This document shows positions 35,711 to 44,693 of a stretch of DNA of 64,000 nt, piece after piece; within the stretch, counting starts at the first letter, position 1; the number at the start of each line of letters is the position of its first letter. Made by a program: the position numbers and the translations under genes. The notes below the pieces were generated by a model. The model was not told the origin of the DNA, searched no databases, and worked only from the letters and a program-made list of their open reading frames with translations. Source of the DNA: Pseudomonas frederiksbergensis (lineage in GTDB: Bacteria > Pseudomonadota > Gammaproteobacteria > Pseudomonadales > Pseudomonadaceae); contig NZ_FNTF01000002.1 of assembly GCF_900105495.1 (NCBI RefSeq), positions 1,835,501-1,899,500 on the forward strand. The letters are read 5' to 3'.

Positions 35711-37003
35711 TTAAATAACCTTGATCTTGCCGGTGACGGCCGCGTTGATTAGGCTGGCTTTGTATTCCTTGAGCGCGGCGATCTGGCGTTCTTTGATGGC
35801 AATACCATTCTCAACCTTCTCGCATTTTCTTTTGATTTCGTCCGCAATCTCACGCTGTTCATTGATGGGTGGAAGGAAAAGGTCGACCATCGCGAAATTT
35901 TCGAAGGTCAAGTCTTGCCCGTCGCGAATGAAGCTTGCAGTTGTTTGCAGGGCTTTAATATATCGAGGGCTTTTGAAAAGGTAGCCGAAGAAGGTCGGGC
36001 AAATCTCCTCGTGCGGTCGCAAAATAATGTAGGAGGACCTGATGCAGCCCGCCGCCCAAGCTCGCTCCAGGCCGCCTTGGAAGCTGCGCATGCTGATCAC
36101 GAAGTCGTCCAACTCTACGTGCTTGCGTTTTTCGAGGTTCGTCTGGATTTTCACGACCCTGCGACCAACCAGCTCCTCAAACTTCTCTTGAGGAATAACC
36201 CCATAGGATTGGGTGGCAGAAAGCTGAATGTCATCCTTTCGCGCCAACTCTTTGCGTTGCGTGAAGACAAACTTGCTGCGCCGCACCTCCCAATGCGCTG
36301 GGATTTGGCCAATCCAGTCGATGCCGCTGTCTTTCAATGGAGTGGCGGAATTCAGGCCGCGGTTTACGGCTTCCTGAATGATGATCTGACGCCGCTCGCG
36401 TAGCAGCGTGATCTGGTCTTCCTTGATCTTCACAGCTACATCGATCTTGGCGCACTTCTCGTCCAAGAATGTCGCGATCGAACGCTGCTCCTCAATGGGA
36501 ACGATGAATAGGTCGACCGCCGAGAAGTTGTCAAAGCGAAGCGCCTGCCCATCACGCACTAGATTGGATGTGCTTTGTAGGGCCTCAATATATCTGGTGC
36601 TTTTAAGTAGATAGCGAAAAAAGGCTGGCTCTACGCGCGGTCCAGGTCGCAAAGCGACATATGCTGAACTAACGCACCCCGTGTGTTCAGAGTACTCAAT
36701 TCCGCCCTGGAAGCTACGCATGCTCATCACGAAGTCGCCAGATTCAACATGTTTTAGAATGTCAAAATCAAGAAAGACTTGGGTCACTCGGCGTCCCTCA
36801 ATCTCCATGAATTGCGATTGAGGAATCACGCCGTATTTTTGAGTAGCTGCAAGTTGTGGCTCGCCCCGTCTTGCGCGCTCTTTGCGGTCAGAAAAAAGCC
36901 ATTTGCTTCGCTCAACTTTCCAATGCGATGGTAATTTACCAATCCATCTAACATTACTTTCTGCGTAGCTTTCGTACTGCTCGAACCCAAACCTATCCAT
37001 CAT
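35711..37003 (-). CDS. hsdS: Type I restriction-modification specificity subunit S
   Basis: 430 aa, normal length. Two target-recognition half-subunits each start WIGKLPSHWKVERSKW or WIGQIPAHWEVRRSKF and end in a coiled-coil spacer (SIATFLDEKCAKIDV and EIADEIKRKCEKVEN). The two recognition domains are unusually alike: YGVIP, MRSFQGG, SSAY versus SSYI, and RDGQ occur in both halves at the same spacing. HsdS reads the bipartite target and directs both methylation and cleavage. Its start overlaps the hsdM stop by 4 nt. Confidence 0.92.
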   Translation of the reverse strand: MMDRFGFEQYESYAESNVRWIGKLPSHWKVERSKWLFSDRKERARRGEPQLAATQKYGVIPQSQFMEIEGRRVTQVFLDFDILKHVESGDFVMSMRSFQGGIEYSEHTGCVSSAYVALRPGPRVEPAFFRYLLKSTRYIEALQSTSNLVRDGQALRFDNFSAVDLFIVPIEEQRSIATFLDEKCAKIDVAVKIKEDQITLLRERRQIIIQEAVNRGLNSATPLKDSGIDWIGQIPAHWEVRRSKFVFTQRKELARKDDIQLSATQSYGVIPQEKFEELVGRRVVKIQTNLEKRKHVELDDFVISMRSFQGGLERAWAAGCIRSSYIILRPHEEICPTFFGYLFKSPRYIKALQTTASFIRDGQDLTFENFAMVDLFLPPINEQREIADEIKRKCEKVENGIAIKERQIAALKEYKASLINAAVTGKIKVI

Positions 37004-39390
37004 CCCACCTCCGACAACGCCGCCATCGGGACACCCAAAATATCCGAGATCAGTCCGTCAGCCTGCTGCTCCAGCGTCAGAATATCCGCCGTAACTTCGC
37101 CCAAACTCCGCAGCGGCTTGTGATAGTGGAAGTATTTGTTGAAGCTGATCTCGTATCCGATTTTGACCGAGTCGAGGTTGATCCAGGCCTCTTCGACATA
37201 GGGCCTCACCTCGGCCAGGAAGTAGCCGTGAATGCTGTCCTTCAGCGGCACAGACTCGCTGTCGCGGAGGTCGGTGTTTGAGGCGTAGGTCAGCCAGGTG
37301 CCATCGGCCTGTGCATAAAAGCCAAAATCGCCTAGCGCTGATACGTCGCAGCCTAGCTGCGCAGCTACCGATGCGAGCTCCAGGTCGGTAAAGCGAAGAG
37401 ATTTGTCTATCACCTTTTCTGCGTCCTCGGCATACCAGCTCACCGCATTCAAGATGGCGTTCTTCTCGGTCGCTGACAGCTTGATCTTTCGGGTCTTCAG
37501 CACCTTGCTAATGCGATCACAAAACTCGTTGTAGTCGGCAGTTTCATCCGTACCGATGGCCTGCATCAACTGGTGTCCGTGATCGAGCAATTCGCGCAGA
37601 CGCTTCCAGTTGGCGGTATCAATTAACTTGGCGCGGGCCTTGGCGTTCAGGGTGATGCCCTGCTCTTCGCACCACTCCATGACCGGCTTAGCATGCGCAT
37701 TCAGGAAGCCCGGCTCATAGACCGCCTCACCGTGTGCTTCCCACAGATACTCCATCGGTTCGCGCAGGGATTTATCGAAGCGCAGGGGAGCAAGCCGTTC
37801 AGCGCTGAACTGGGCGCGGCGGCGGTCGGGGCGCTCGATAGTGACCTTGTGATAGCCGAAATCGGTGTTGTCGTAGATCTGCACGGCAATGCCGGTGGGG
37901 TCGCCGTTGGCATCCAGCTTCCGTTCGACCGATTGGAAAGCAAGATAGGCGCTTGTGATTTCTTCGACATGTTCAGGAGCGAATTCGCAGTTCTTGTCAC
38001 CAAGGTTTTTGCGTAGCTTACGAAATAGCGGGTTGGCGTCGATCAGTTGCACCTTGCCCTGTCGTGCTGCGGGCTTGGCGTTGGTCAGCAGCCAGATATA
38101 GGTGGTGATGCCGGTGTTGTAGAACAAGTTGTTCGGCAACTGGATGATGGTGTCGAGCAGGTCGTTTTCGATGATGTGGCGGCGGATGTTGGACTCGCCG
38201 CTGCCAGCATCGCCTGCAAACAGGCTGGAGCCGTTGTGGACCGAGGCGATACGCGAGCCTATGGAACTGTCCTTGGTGGACTTCATCTTGCCCACCATAT
38301 CCATCAGGAATAGCAGTTGGCCGTCATTGGAGCGGGGGGTTGCGTCTTTGGTTTCCCTGGTGCCCCAGTAATTATTCAGCTCGACCTTGAAGCGCGGGTC
38401 GATGACGTCGTTGCCGTCCTTGATGTATTTGAGTTCACTGTTCCAGCTTTTGCCGTAGGGCGGGTTGGATAACATGAAATCAAAGCGCTGGGCGGCGAAC
38501 TCATCGGTGGACAGGGTGGAGCCGACCTTGATGTTTTCGGGGTTGTTGCCCTTAATCATCATGTCGGATTTGCAGATGGCATAGGTCTCGTCGTTGATTT
38601 CCTTACCGTACAGATAGACGTCGCCGGTAGCTTTGATCAAACCATCGGGGTCAATGACGTAGTTCTGCGACTCCGTTAGCATGCCGCCGCTACCACAGGC
38701 GGGGTCATAGATGGTCATAACGGGGGGCAGCCGATCCTTGATCGGGTCGAAGACCAGGTGGGTCATAAGGTGGATCACTTCACGCGGAGTAAAGTGCTCG
38801 CCCGCCTCCTCGTTGTTATCTTCATTGAACTTGCGGATCAGCTCTTCGAAGACATAGCCCATGCCGAGGTTGCTGAGGGCTGGCAGGGTGTTACCGTCAG
38901 GGTCTTCGACCTGATGTGGCGTGAGGTTGATGTAGGGCGAGATAAACTTTTCTAGCACGTCCAGTAAGACCTGCTTGTTTGCCATGTGCCGCATCTGCTC
39001 CAGTAGCTTGAAGCGCGAGATGATCTCTTTGACGTTGTCGCTGAACCCGTTCAAGTAGTCTTCCACGTTGGCCAGCAGTATCTGTTGGTTGTTAGTGGCG
39101 GTTGCATGCAGCAGCTTCAGTGTCCATTTGCTCGTGTTGAAGAATACGTAGCCAGAGGCCGCCTTTAGCGGTGCATCGTCCAGCTCAGTCGCCTTCATTT
39201 CGCCTTTCTGAAAGCGGACCTCCTCCAGGACTTCGGCCTTGGTGGGCTCGAGGAGAGTATCGAGGCGACGCAGAACAACCATCGGCAGGATGACGTCACG
39301 GTATTTGCCCCGGACGTAAACGTCGCGAAGGCAGTCATCCGCGATAGACCAAATGAATGAGACAAGTTTGGTATGTGCGTAATGGTTCAT
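37000..39390 (-). CDS. hsdM: Type I restriction-modification DNA methyltransferase M subunit
   Basis: 796 aa, longer than the ~500 aa of classical HsdM because of a C-terminal extension. An N-terminal helical HsdM_N domain is followed by the S-adenosylmethionine motif DPACGSGG (229-236) and the catalytic N6-adenine motif NPPYG (309-313). The C-terminal ~300 residues include an EAHGEAVYEPGFLNAH segment and a coiled end (LTLEQQADGLISDILG). It is the first gene of the hsd operon. The Shine-Dalgarno is weak (CCCCTTCCCC before the ATG), but no better start exists. Confidence 0.92.
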   Translation of the reverse strand: MNHYAHTKLVSFIWSIADDCLRDVYVRGKYRDVILPMVVLRRLDTLLEPTKAEVLEEVRFQKGEMKATELDDAPLKAASGYVFFNTSKWTLKLLHATATNNQQILLANVEDYLNGFSDNVKEIISRFKLLEQMRHMANKQVLLDVLEKFISPYINLTPHQVEDPDGNTLPALSNLGMGYVFEELIRKFNEDNNEEAGEHFTPREVIHLMTHLVFDPIKDRLPPVMTIYDPACGSGGMLTESQNYVIDPDGLIKATGDVYLYGKEINDETYAICKSDMMIKGNNPENIKVGSTLSTDEFAAQRFDFMLSNPPYGKSWNSELKYIKDGNDVIDPRFKVELNNYWGTRETKDATPRSNDGQLLFLMDMVGKMKSTKDSSIGSRIASVHNGSSLFAGDAGSGESNIRRHIIENDLLDTIIQLPNNLFYNTGITTYIWLLTNAKPAARQGKVQLIDANPLFRKLRKNLGDKNCEFAPEHVEEITSAYLAFQSVERKLDANGDPTGIAVQIYDNTDFGYHKVTIERPDRRRAQFSAERLAPLRFDKSLREPMEYLWEAHGEAVYEPGFLNAHAKPVMEWCEEQGITLNAKARAKLIDTANWKRLRELLDHGHQLMQAIGTDETADYNEFCDRISKVLKTRKIKLSATEKNAILNAVSWYAEDAEKVIDKSLRFTDLELASVAAQLGCDVSALGDFGFYAQADGTWLTYASNTDLRDSESVPLKDSIHGYFLAEVRPYVEEAWINLDSVKIGYEISFNKYFHYHKPLRSLGEVTADILTLEQQADGLISDILGVPMAALSEVG

Positions 39391-39457
39391 GGGGAAGGGG
39401 CTATTGTCCTGGTGTCAAAGGGGCGCGACGTGTAGCTGAACGGCCGTAAACCCACCA

Positions 39458-39858
39458 TTATCCATGAGCGTTACAGACTCGGCCACCGTGGTGTTTTTTA
39501 CTTGTCAAATCCATTAAAGGAGACCCATGAATACGAACATTCGGTGAGGTCTGGACTCTGTACGAAACCAGCTGTCGTAAACACCGCAGCGAACAGTCCA
39601 GCGAGAGCATCGCAGAAAAGCTGTCCGCGAGGTTGTCGTAGCGGTTACCAATCAGGTGGTTGTCTTTCAGCCAGCAGAACATCCGCTCAATGATGTCTCG
39701 TCTCGTGTATTGGGGCTTGTTGAGCCGGCGGGGTGCCGCGGGCTTTGGCTTACGTATCATCTTGCGCAGCGGGATGACTGGCTGCATTCGATAACGGTCA
39801 GAGTGCTGACGAAATGCCTCTGCGTTATAGCCCTTGTCGGCAACCAGCCTTTACCGGG
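39458..39858 (-). mobile_element. IS5-type transposase fragment (DDE, C-terminal part)
   Basis: The minus strand encodes LVADKGYNAEAFRQHSDRYR, then a basic stretch and DIIERMFCWLKDNHLIGNRY, the C-terminal half of an IS5-family transposase. Just before this (plus 39858) the frame meets a stop, and the N-terminal half with the first catalytic Asp is absent. No terminal inverted repeats were found. It is an insertion-sequence remnant between hsdM and the Kiwa genes. Confidence 0.75.
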
Positions 39859-40147
39859 TCAGTTTTCGGTCAGCGGTAACAGTCACAGCGTCATTCCTGA
39901 CATATTACGCAGCCGAAAGCTCCAACCTCCGCACAGGCAGCAAAGAAAGACGACAATAACCAATAGGCTGGACGAAGTACGGGCTTGCAGTGTGACCCGC
40001 TGCGATGTCCTGAAACGCTACTTCAACCGCGCTCTTGCTCAGGGATTAGGTCACGATGGCCTTACCAATTTGGAACGGATTGCGTACCGAATTGAGCTAG
40101 ATCTATTACCGCACCTTGCTCAAGGTTGGTAGCGCCGCCGGTGATAT
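39859..40147. other. Short non-coding or decayed stretch
   Basis: Lies between the IS5 fragment and the YhcG fragment. The plus strand has one open tail ending at 40132 (ALAQGLGHDGLTNLERIAYR, then LDLLPHLAQGW) that reads like protein but has no start and no family I recognise. It is treated as debris. Confidence 0.4.
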
Positions 40148-40291
40148 ATGACTGAGGCCGCCACGCAAAACTGGAGTACTCGTGTGCTGGATCGATAGAT
40201 CGGCATGCTCTACTACGAGCGTCTGTTGGTGACCCAGGATCGCGCCGCTGTCGGATAGGAAGCCGCCAGCAACTTGAACGCCAACCGATAA
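40148..40291 (+). pseudogene. Fragment of a YhcG/DUF1016 PD-(D/E)XK nuclease
   Basis: From an ATG at 40148 the plus strand reads TEAATQNWSTRVLDR, a TAG stop, IGMLYYERLLVTQDRAAVG, another TAG, and EAASNLNAN. The NWS-R-L-R-IG-LYYERL-DRAAV pattern is the family-typical N-terminal region of YhcG-type nucleases (DUF1016). Two in-frame stops and the absence of the rest of the gene show it is dead. YhcG proteins are frequent passengers of restriction-modification islands. Confidence 0.6.
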
Positions 40292-40434
40292 AGAACGCAG
40301 GAGGGTTAGACCTGTAGATGGCAATATGCTAGCTTGGCTCTGTCTAGTTTAGTGAGCTGTGTGGCGTTTTTGTGGGGCTGACCGCCACCAGAATCCTTTA
40401 AATAAAGATCACCAGATTCAGGACTATTTACAAA

Positions 40435-41028
40435 ATGCAGACAAGGATTTTAGTCGCATTATTGATCTACTTAGGATCTTACCTTCCCCTGAGCATGATC
40501 TTACTCGTCCAAGATTTTACAATGGGTTCGACTGCTCAAAGTCTGTGCTCAGACTGGAAAAATTTCGCCAGTCAATGTGAGCTGCCGTTAAAGCATCCCT
40601 TATTAGCACTTGGTTTTTTTACCCTCTGTCTCATTTCGCTCTCAATATCATTAGGAACAATTTGGCTCGCCACACCAAAGCGGAAAATCATTGTGGAAGA
40701 GTGCAAGCATGTTCCAGCAGATCTAATGAACTACGTTTTGCCTTATGTGGTTTCATTTATGAGTTTGGATTATCAAGAGACGGGTAAATTTCTGGGTTTT
40801 TTTATATTTCTGGCTTGGATATTTTGGCTGACTTACAAGTCGGGGCAAGTGATTTTAAATCCTGCGCTGGTTGCGTTTGGTTGGGGACATTACGAAATAA
40901 AGTATCGATATGAAGGCGACTCTATATCGAATGCAGAAGGTTGTTTGGCTAAGTTTCAACCGTTAACTGGTGATGTTCTTCGTTATAGCAGTATTGATAA
41001 AGTCAAAATTCTAAAACAACGAGACTAA
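40435..41028 (+). CDS. kwaA: Kiwa anti-phage system membrane protein KwaA
   Basis: 197 aa with four predicted membrane helices (LVALLIYLGSYLPLSMILLV, LLALGFFTLCLISLSISLGT, VLPYVVSFMSL, FLGFFIFLAWIFWLTY). A cytoplasmic C-terminal part follows (NPALVAFGWGHYEIKYRYEG). Size, topology and position directly before a DUF4868 gene (4 nt gap) match KwaA. In Kiwa the membrane subunit is thought to sense phage infection and work with the DNA-binding KwaB. Base composition is clearly lower in GC than the flanking hsd genes, indicating a separate acquisition. The Shine-Dalgarno is weak (AGGAC). Confidence 0.85.
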   Translation: MQTRILVALLIYLGSYLPLSMILLVQDFTMGSTAQSLCSDWKNFASQCELPLKHPLLALGFFTLCLISLSISLGTIWLATPKRKIIVEECKHVPADLMNYVLPYVVSFMSLDYQETGKFLGFFIFLAWIFWLTYKSGQVILNPALVAFGWGHYEIKYRYEGDSISNAEGCLAKFQPLTGDVLRYSSIDKVKILKQRD

Positions 41029-41032
41029 CATT

Positions 41033-41947
41033 ATGGCCGATCTTTTAGCATTGAAAGCGTTTGATGTCCTCAATTCAACTGTTACTCTGTGGGTTTTCAA
41101 GAGATCTACTCGCGCGGGTAAAATAGTTTACACAGGGCGCTGGGTTGAGACTTCTGAACTTTTGGATGCTAAAATAAAAGAAAATGTCAATGCTGCAGTC
41201 CAAAGTGTCGAAGAAATTCGAGAATACTCGCTGCTCGCCGAAAATAACGAAACTAGTGTCTTGTCGATTCCAGCAGATGAAACACATGCAGGACAATTGA
41301 TACAAGAGTGCGTGGCTCGCGATGAAAAGAAGGTGAAAAAACTTAAAGATATACAGAATGCCCATTTTTATGCAATAAGGCTTACTCTTGATGATCAAAA
41401 TTCTCTCTATGCAGTAAAATCGACCGATGACTCTTGGAAGTTAAAGAAGCTGGCTGGCGCATATAGGGCGGTATTCAAAGACAATGCTCTGGATATCGAT
41501 AATACGCCAACTTTTAATATTTCTAAGAGTATAGATTTTTTCATTTTTGACGGCGATGTAATTGCTAAGCAAAAAAATAAGACGGAGTCAATATTAAGCT
41601 ATAAAGAGGCTCATAAAGAAGATTTTGGGTTGTTAAAGCTGGAGCCGAAATTTTCATCATTGTTTTCCAGTATGGATGAGATTGATGCCTATGTGGGAAA
41701 CAATAAGATTCAGTTAAGAAGAGCCTCCGCAATTAAGCAAAAGGCCCACTACAATAATGATGTTTATATACAAAATATTCGTAATAATGCTGTGGAAATG
41801 CAACTGCTAATTGATTTTGATTTGAACGGGAAAATAGTGCCAAGCGCCGAAAGTTGTAAGTACATTTTTTTGGCTCTTCTCAATCATCGGTTGTTTTCCC
41901 GTTTCTCTGGAGAGTATTACGACGTACAAAATATTGAAAATATTTAA
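41033..41947 (+). CDS. kwaB: Kiwa anti-phage system protein KwaB (DUF4868)
   Basis: 304 aa, the normal KwaB size. The DUF4868 body is recognisable by YAIRLTLDDQNSLYAVKST, a KLAGAYRAVFKDNALDI block, FFIFDGDVIAKQK and the C-terminal DLNGKIVPSAESCKYIFLAL segment. KwaB is described as the DNA-binding effector that stops phage replication and transcription when KwaA signals attack. It starts 4 nt after kwaA. AT-rich codon use (AAT, AAA, ATT) is unlike the surrounding Pseudomonas genes. Confidence 0.87.
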   Translation: MADLLALKAFDVLNSTVTLWVFKRSTRAGKIVYTGRWVETSELLDAKIKENVNAAVQSVEEIREYSLLAENNETSVLSIPADETHAGQLIQECVARDEKKVKKLKDIQNAHFYAIRLTLDDQNSLYAVKSTDDSWKLKKLAGAYRAVFKDNALDIDNTPTFNISKSIDFFIFDGDVIAKQKNKTESILSYKEAHKEDFGLLKLEPKFSSLFSSMDEIDAYVGNNKIQLRRASAIKQKAHYNNDVYIQNIRNNAVEMQLLIDFDLNGKIVPSAESCKYIFLALLNHRLFSRFSGEYYDVQNIENI

Positions 41948-42052
41948 TACTCTATCGGTAGCTATTATAGCTGTGGCCTTGTCTCCGTCACCATCCTTGG
42001 TTGCAGAGTCGATGAGATGACCGCGTGAGTGTTTTGCGTTATCCAGATTCTC

Positions 42053-42940
42053 TTATCTTGGATCGTTCTCTACCGCGGGATGAAGATGGCTCAGGTGAAT
42101 AGGACCACAAGCGAATCGTTGGTACTGAATTAACTTCCGTCGGCGTGCATCACCTATTTGGCGAAGCATGTTCGGTCGTTCCCGATCCATGTAGGCGGTT
42201 GGGAATAGCGCCGGATCGTAGGGGATGGCATCCAGCACGTCGATTCCATATTCGACATAAACACGCTTGCCGAGCGGTGTCAGGGCTAAGGCCTTGATCC
42301 GGCGGATATGCTCTGATATGACTCGATACCCATCATTTACCAGCAGGTCGCGCAGATAATGGTTCGACGCGCGAAGTGCAATCGTCACCCGCACGGATTC
42401 CCGATGTGGCCGATCCTGCCAGTAAGAGAATAAATTGAATAAACGAGACTTCAGACATGTGATGGGGTCGATGACGGCGATCTGCACACCTTCGATATCC
42501 AGGACAGATAAATACTTGAAAATCTCTTTTTGAGGCGCGCCCCCGACGCTGTCCATTTCCAGGATATCGACAATGACCTCTTTACCGTCAACCCAGTCAA
42601 TATACGCGGCGGCAATGTTTATAGTGTTGTCGTCCATCTTAGCCTTGCGAAAAGGGACTCCCATCACGCGGGCGCAATAATCAATAGAGTTGGGTTTACC
42701 GATAAAGTCCAAATCATCGCTAGTGACGAATCCGACATCCTCGCCTGTCATTTCGTCGATGAGGTATTGCCGGGCCCAAAGCGTAAGCGATTGCCCGCCA
42801 ACGATCACAAGGCCGTAATCGGTGACAGCTGATTGAATTGAGGGGCGGTAGACGCGCTGAATTAGATCGAGCAGAAATGCGAAGAGCTCTGAACGTTCAA
42901 GTAAGGCGAACGGAGCGTCTTCGTTTGCCGCTTCGGGCAT
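42053..42940 (-). CDS. Nucleotidyltransferase-fold protein (AbiEii-like)
   Basis: 295 aa. The N-terminal domain has the NTase signature VIVGGQSLTLWARQY followed by the metal-binding SDDLDFIG (GG-x-S then D-x-D), and a third acidic position in VIVDILEMD. The rest is helical. This motif layout is that of AbiEii/MenT-type nucleotidyltransferase toxins and related small defence proteins. The ATG overlaps the stop of a small upstream gene (TGATG), so the two are translationally coupled, as toxin-antitoxin pairs are. The partner is not a recognisable AbiEi, so the toxin role is inference. Confidence 0.65.
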   Translation of the reverse strand: MPEAANEDAPFALLERSELFAFLLDLIQRVYRPSIQSAVTDYGLVIVGGQSLTLWARQYLIDEMTGEDVGFVTSDDLDFIGKPNSIDYCARVMGVPFRKAKMDDNTINIAAAYIDWVDGKEVIVDILEMDSVGGAPQKEIFKYLSVLDIEGVQIAVIDPITCLKSRLFNLFSYWQDRPHRESVRVTIALRASNHYLRDLLVNDGYRVISEHIRRIKALALTPLGKRVYVEYGIDVLDAIPYDPALFPTAYMDRERPNMLRQIGDARRRKLIQYQRFACGPIHLSHLHPAVENDPR

Positions 42941-43161
42941 CAGTTGCTTAGCGCAGAGAATCGTAGTGGGCGAGCGATTGAAGCAGAGTTGCCACGAAGG
43001 GCGGCTTTGGCACGGGCAGCAGCCATTTCAAGCATCTCAGGGTCTGCAGCATAGACAGCATCAACCTGGCGGTCACGTGAGCTGCTTTTAAGGCTCATCA
43101 TTTCCGCAAAGCTAAGGTCTTTTGAATGCTGGTGGCCGCTGATCATGGCGAAAGTACCCAT
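42940..43161 (-). CDS. Small partner of the nucleotidyltransferase (possible antitoxin)
   Basis: 73 aa from the ATG at 43161 (alternative ATG at 43146; an open frame continues to 43311 but runs into a large palindrome, and none of these starts has a convincing Shine-Dalgarno). Contents: MSLKSSSRDRQVDAVYAADP, then LEMAAARAKAALRGNSAS, a helical and basic protein with no named domain. It overlaps the downstream nucleotidyltransferase gene (TGATG). Size and coupling fit an antitoxin or regulator. Function unproven. Confidence 0.5.
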   Translation of the reverse strand: MGTFAMISGHQHSKDLSFAEMMSLKSSSRDRQVDAVYAADPEMLEMAAARAKAALRGNSASIARPLRFSALSN

Positions 43162-43269
43162 AAGGGTGGAAATAGACTTGGATTTGAGGTTAGCACATTC
43201 AGTTGGCGCATTTATAGGCGAAGGGCTGTGGTTGCAAGGGATTAGCCGACGAAATGCATGGGTTAGGGT

Positions 43270-43320
43270 GCCGTCTAGGTGCATGGGGCCTGTTTCACCG
43301 GCCCCATGCACCTAGACGGC
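43270..43320. repeat. Perfect 21-bp inverted repeat, 9-nt loop
   Basis: Arms 43270-43290 and 43300-43320 are exact reverse complements (GCCGTCTAGGTGCATGGGGCC on the left). It lies upstream of the NTase pair and about 100 nt beyond the stop of the 92-aa gene 43420-43698 on the same strand. There is no T-run on either side, so terminator function is uncertain. Confidence 0.9.
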
Positions 43321-43419
43321 TCTTAACGGCACTAAGTACCATGGTCTTTATCGAGATAACCATTTGTCAAGGGAAATGTCAACGTGGAGGGCCACTTATG
43401 TGGCCGGGACGGTCGGCGC

Positions 43420-43698
43420 TTAGATATCAAGGCAAAGCCAGCTCCGGCCTAATCTTTTCGAGATAAGTTGTGCGGTGAGCCTGTAGTAGTAACGGGTGGC
43501 TTCTGAGCGGTCCTTCAGCTGGTGTACCAAAAACCAACGCACATGCTTGAAGTGCCAGCCCCAAGGGTTATCGCGCTGCCACCTCTGTTGGATAGCTGCC
43601 TGCATGATACGAGCTTGTCGAATGTGTCTTTGCTGCGTGGCTGTCGAACCGTTCAGTACTCCACCCAGGAAAAGTGCCATATCGAAAGGCTTGCTCAC
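43420..43698 (-). CDS. Small helical protein of the island recombinase module
   Basis: 92 aa, basic and Trp-rich (QQRHIRQARIMQAAIQQRWQ, NPWGWHFKHVRWFLVHQL), with a Tyr cluster (RYYYRLTAQLI). No known family recognised. Its start overlaps the stop of the upstream tyrosine-recombinase gene by 4 nt (ATGA), making it the last gene of a four-gene overlapping module. It may be an accessory DNA-binding factor of that recombinase. Confidence 0.6.
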   Translation of the reverse strand: MSKPFDMALFLGGVLNGSTATQQRHIRQARIMQAAIQQRWQRDNPWGWHFKHVRWFLVHQLKDRSEATRYYYRLTAQLISKRLGRSWLCLDI

Positions 43699-44693
43699 GC
43701 TCTACCCCCAATGTAAGCCGAAACCACCTCGATTCGATTGTGCCCAAGCTCAAGACTAATTTGCCGTCGCGCGCTTTGGTCCAGAGCGTGGTCGATGCGA
43801 TAGCATCGGCCACCATTGACGGGGGCCGCGTGGCCCGTGAGCTGTATGTAGCGCTCGCACGCATAAGCCGCTCGAAATTCATGAACCCCCTTCAGTCCCA
43901 GCTTCTGAAGCAATTCACGGGCTGGCCTCACCGTCTGTTGCTGGAACTTGGCGTAGCTTTCACCTTCGGCCAGCAAATTGCGGCTGTGGGGTGGCGAGGC
44001 GTGACGAGCCATCTGCAAGGCTGCCTTAACCTCGTTATTTGCGATGATCCAGCGCGCTGCTGAAGCTCCAGCCCGGCCGCCTTTGGTCCCATCCTGAATA
44101 TTGATGCGGCCTAAGTGTTTAGCCTCACGTTGCAAACGTGGCAGGTCAGCCAAGATCGTTTCGCGCAAGCGCATGCCGGTTGCGCGGGCCAAGCAGACAA
44201 TCGCAGCGACGCGGTGGTGTTGCTGTTCGCGAAGCGCTTCAATCACTCGACTCAGTTGTTGGTGATCTTGGCCATTCGGTGCGCGGGTGCGTACGCTTGA
44301 TCGCTGCATGCCGAGTGCCTTGCTCGGGCTGGCGATTTTCACGTACTGGTCGCCGCGTAGTGCTGCGAGGGTACGGTTTACGCTACTCAGGCGGTTCTGC
44401 GCGGTGGCGATGCAGATTTCACCTTGTTGGATTTGCTGACGCAGGTGTGTGGCGTAGCTGTGCAAGGTACTGCGATCTATCTGGCGGGCGTCGTTGTAAC
44501 CGGGGCCGTCCGCTGACCGACACCACTTCACGAAAGCCTGCCAGCGATCACTGTGTGCTTTGACCGTAGCGAAGTGGCCGCCGGCAAACAGATCTTTCAG
44601 CGCTTGTGGGCCGGCATAGCTGAGCTGACGGCCGTAGCCAAAGTTGCGCCCGTCACGTCGGCCGACCAATGCCATCGGCTTCACCGTTTTCAT
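43695..44693 (-). CDS. Tyrosine recombinase (second integrase-domain protein)
   Basis: 332 aa. An N-terminal SAM-like helical core-binding region (AHSDRWQAFVKWCRSADGPG) precedes the catalytic domain. Catalytic residues seen are Arg175 (ATGMRLRE), His271 and Arg274 (VHEFRAAYACERY), His318 (LELGHNR) and Tyr327 (SAYIGG). It differs from the P4-type integrase at the island end: no DUF4102 arm-binding domain. It may act in excision, inversion or mobilisation of a sub-element. The start lies 41 bp inside the preceding 119-aa gene. Confidence 0.8.
   Translation of the reverse strand: MKTVKPMALVGRRDGRNFGYGRQLSYAGPQALKDLFAGGHFATVKAHSDRWQAFVKWCRSADGPGYNDARQIDRSTLHSYATHLRQQIQQGEICIATAQNRLSSVNRTLAALRGDQYVKIASPSKALGMQRSSVRTRAPNGQDHQQLSRVIEALREQQHHRVAAIVCLARATGMRLRETILADLPRLQREAKHLGRINIQDGTKGGRAGASAARWIIANNEVKAALQMARHASPPHSRNLLAEGESYAKFQQQTVRPARELLQKLGLKGVHEFRAAYACERYIQLTGHAAPVNGGRCYRIDHALDQSARRQISLELGHNRIEVVSAYIGGRA

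Noticed and set aside
43254..43466. 70-codon plus-strand frame starting at the palindrome
   Set aside because: It reads through both arms of a perfect inverted repeat and has no domain or ribosome-binding site.
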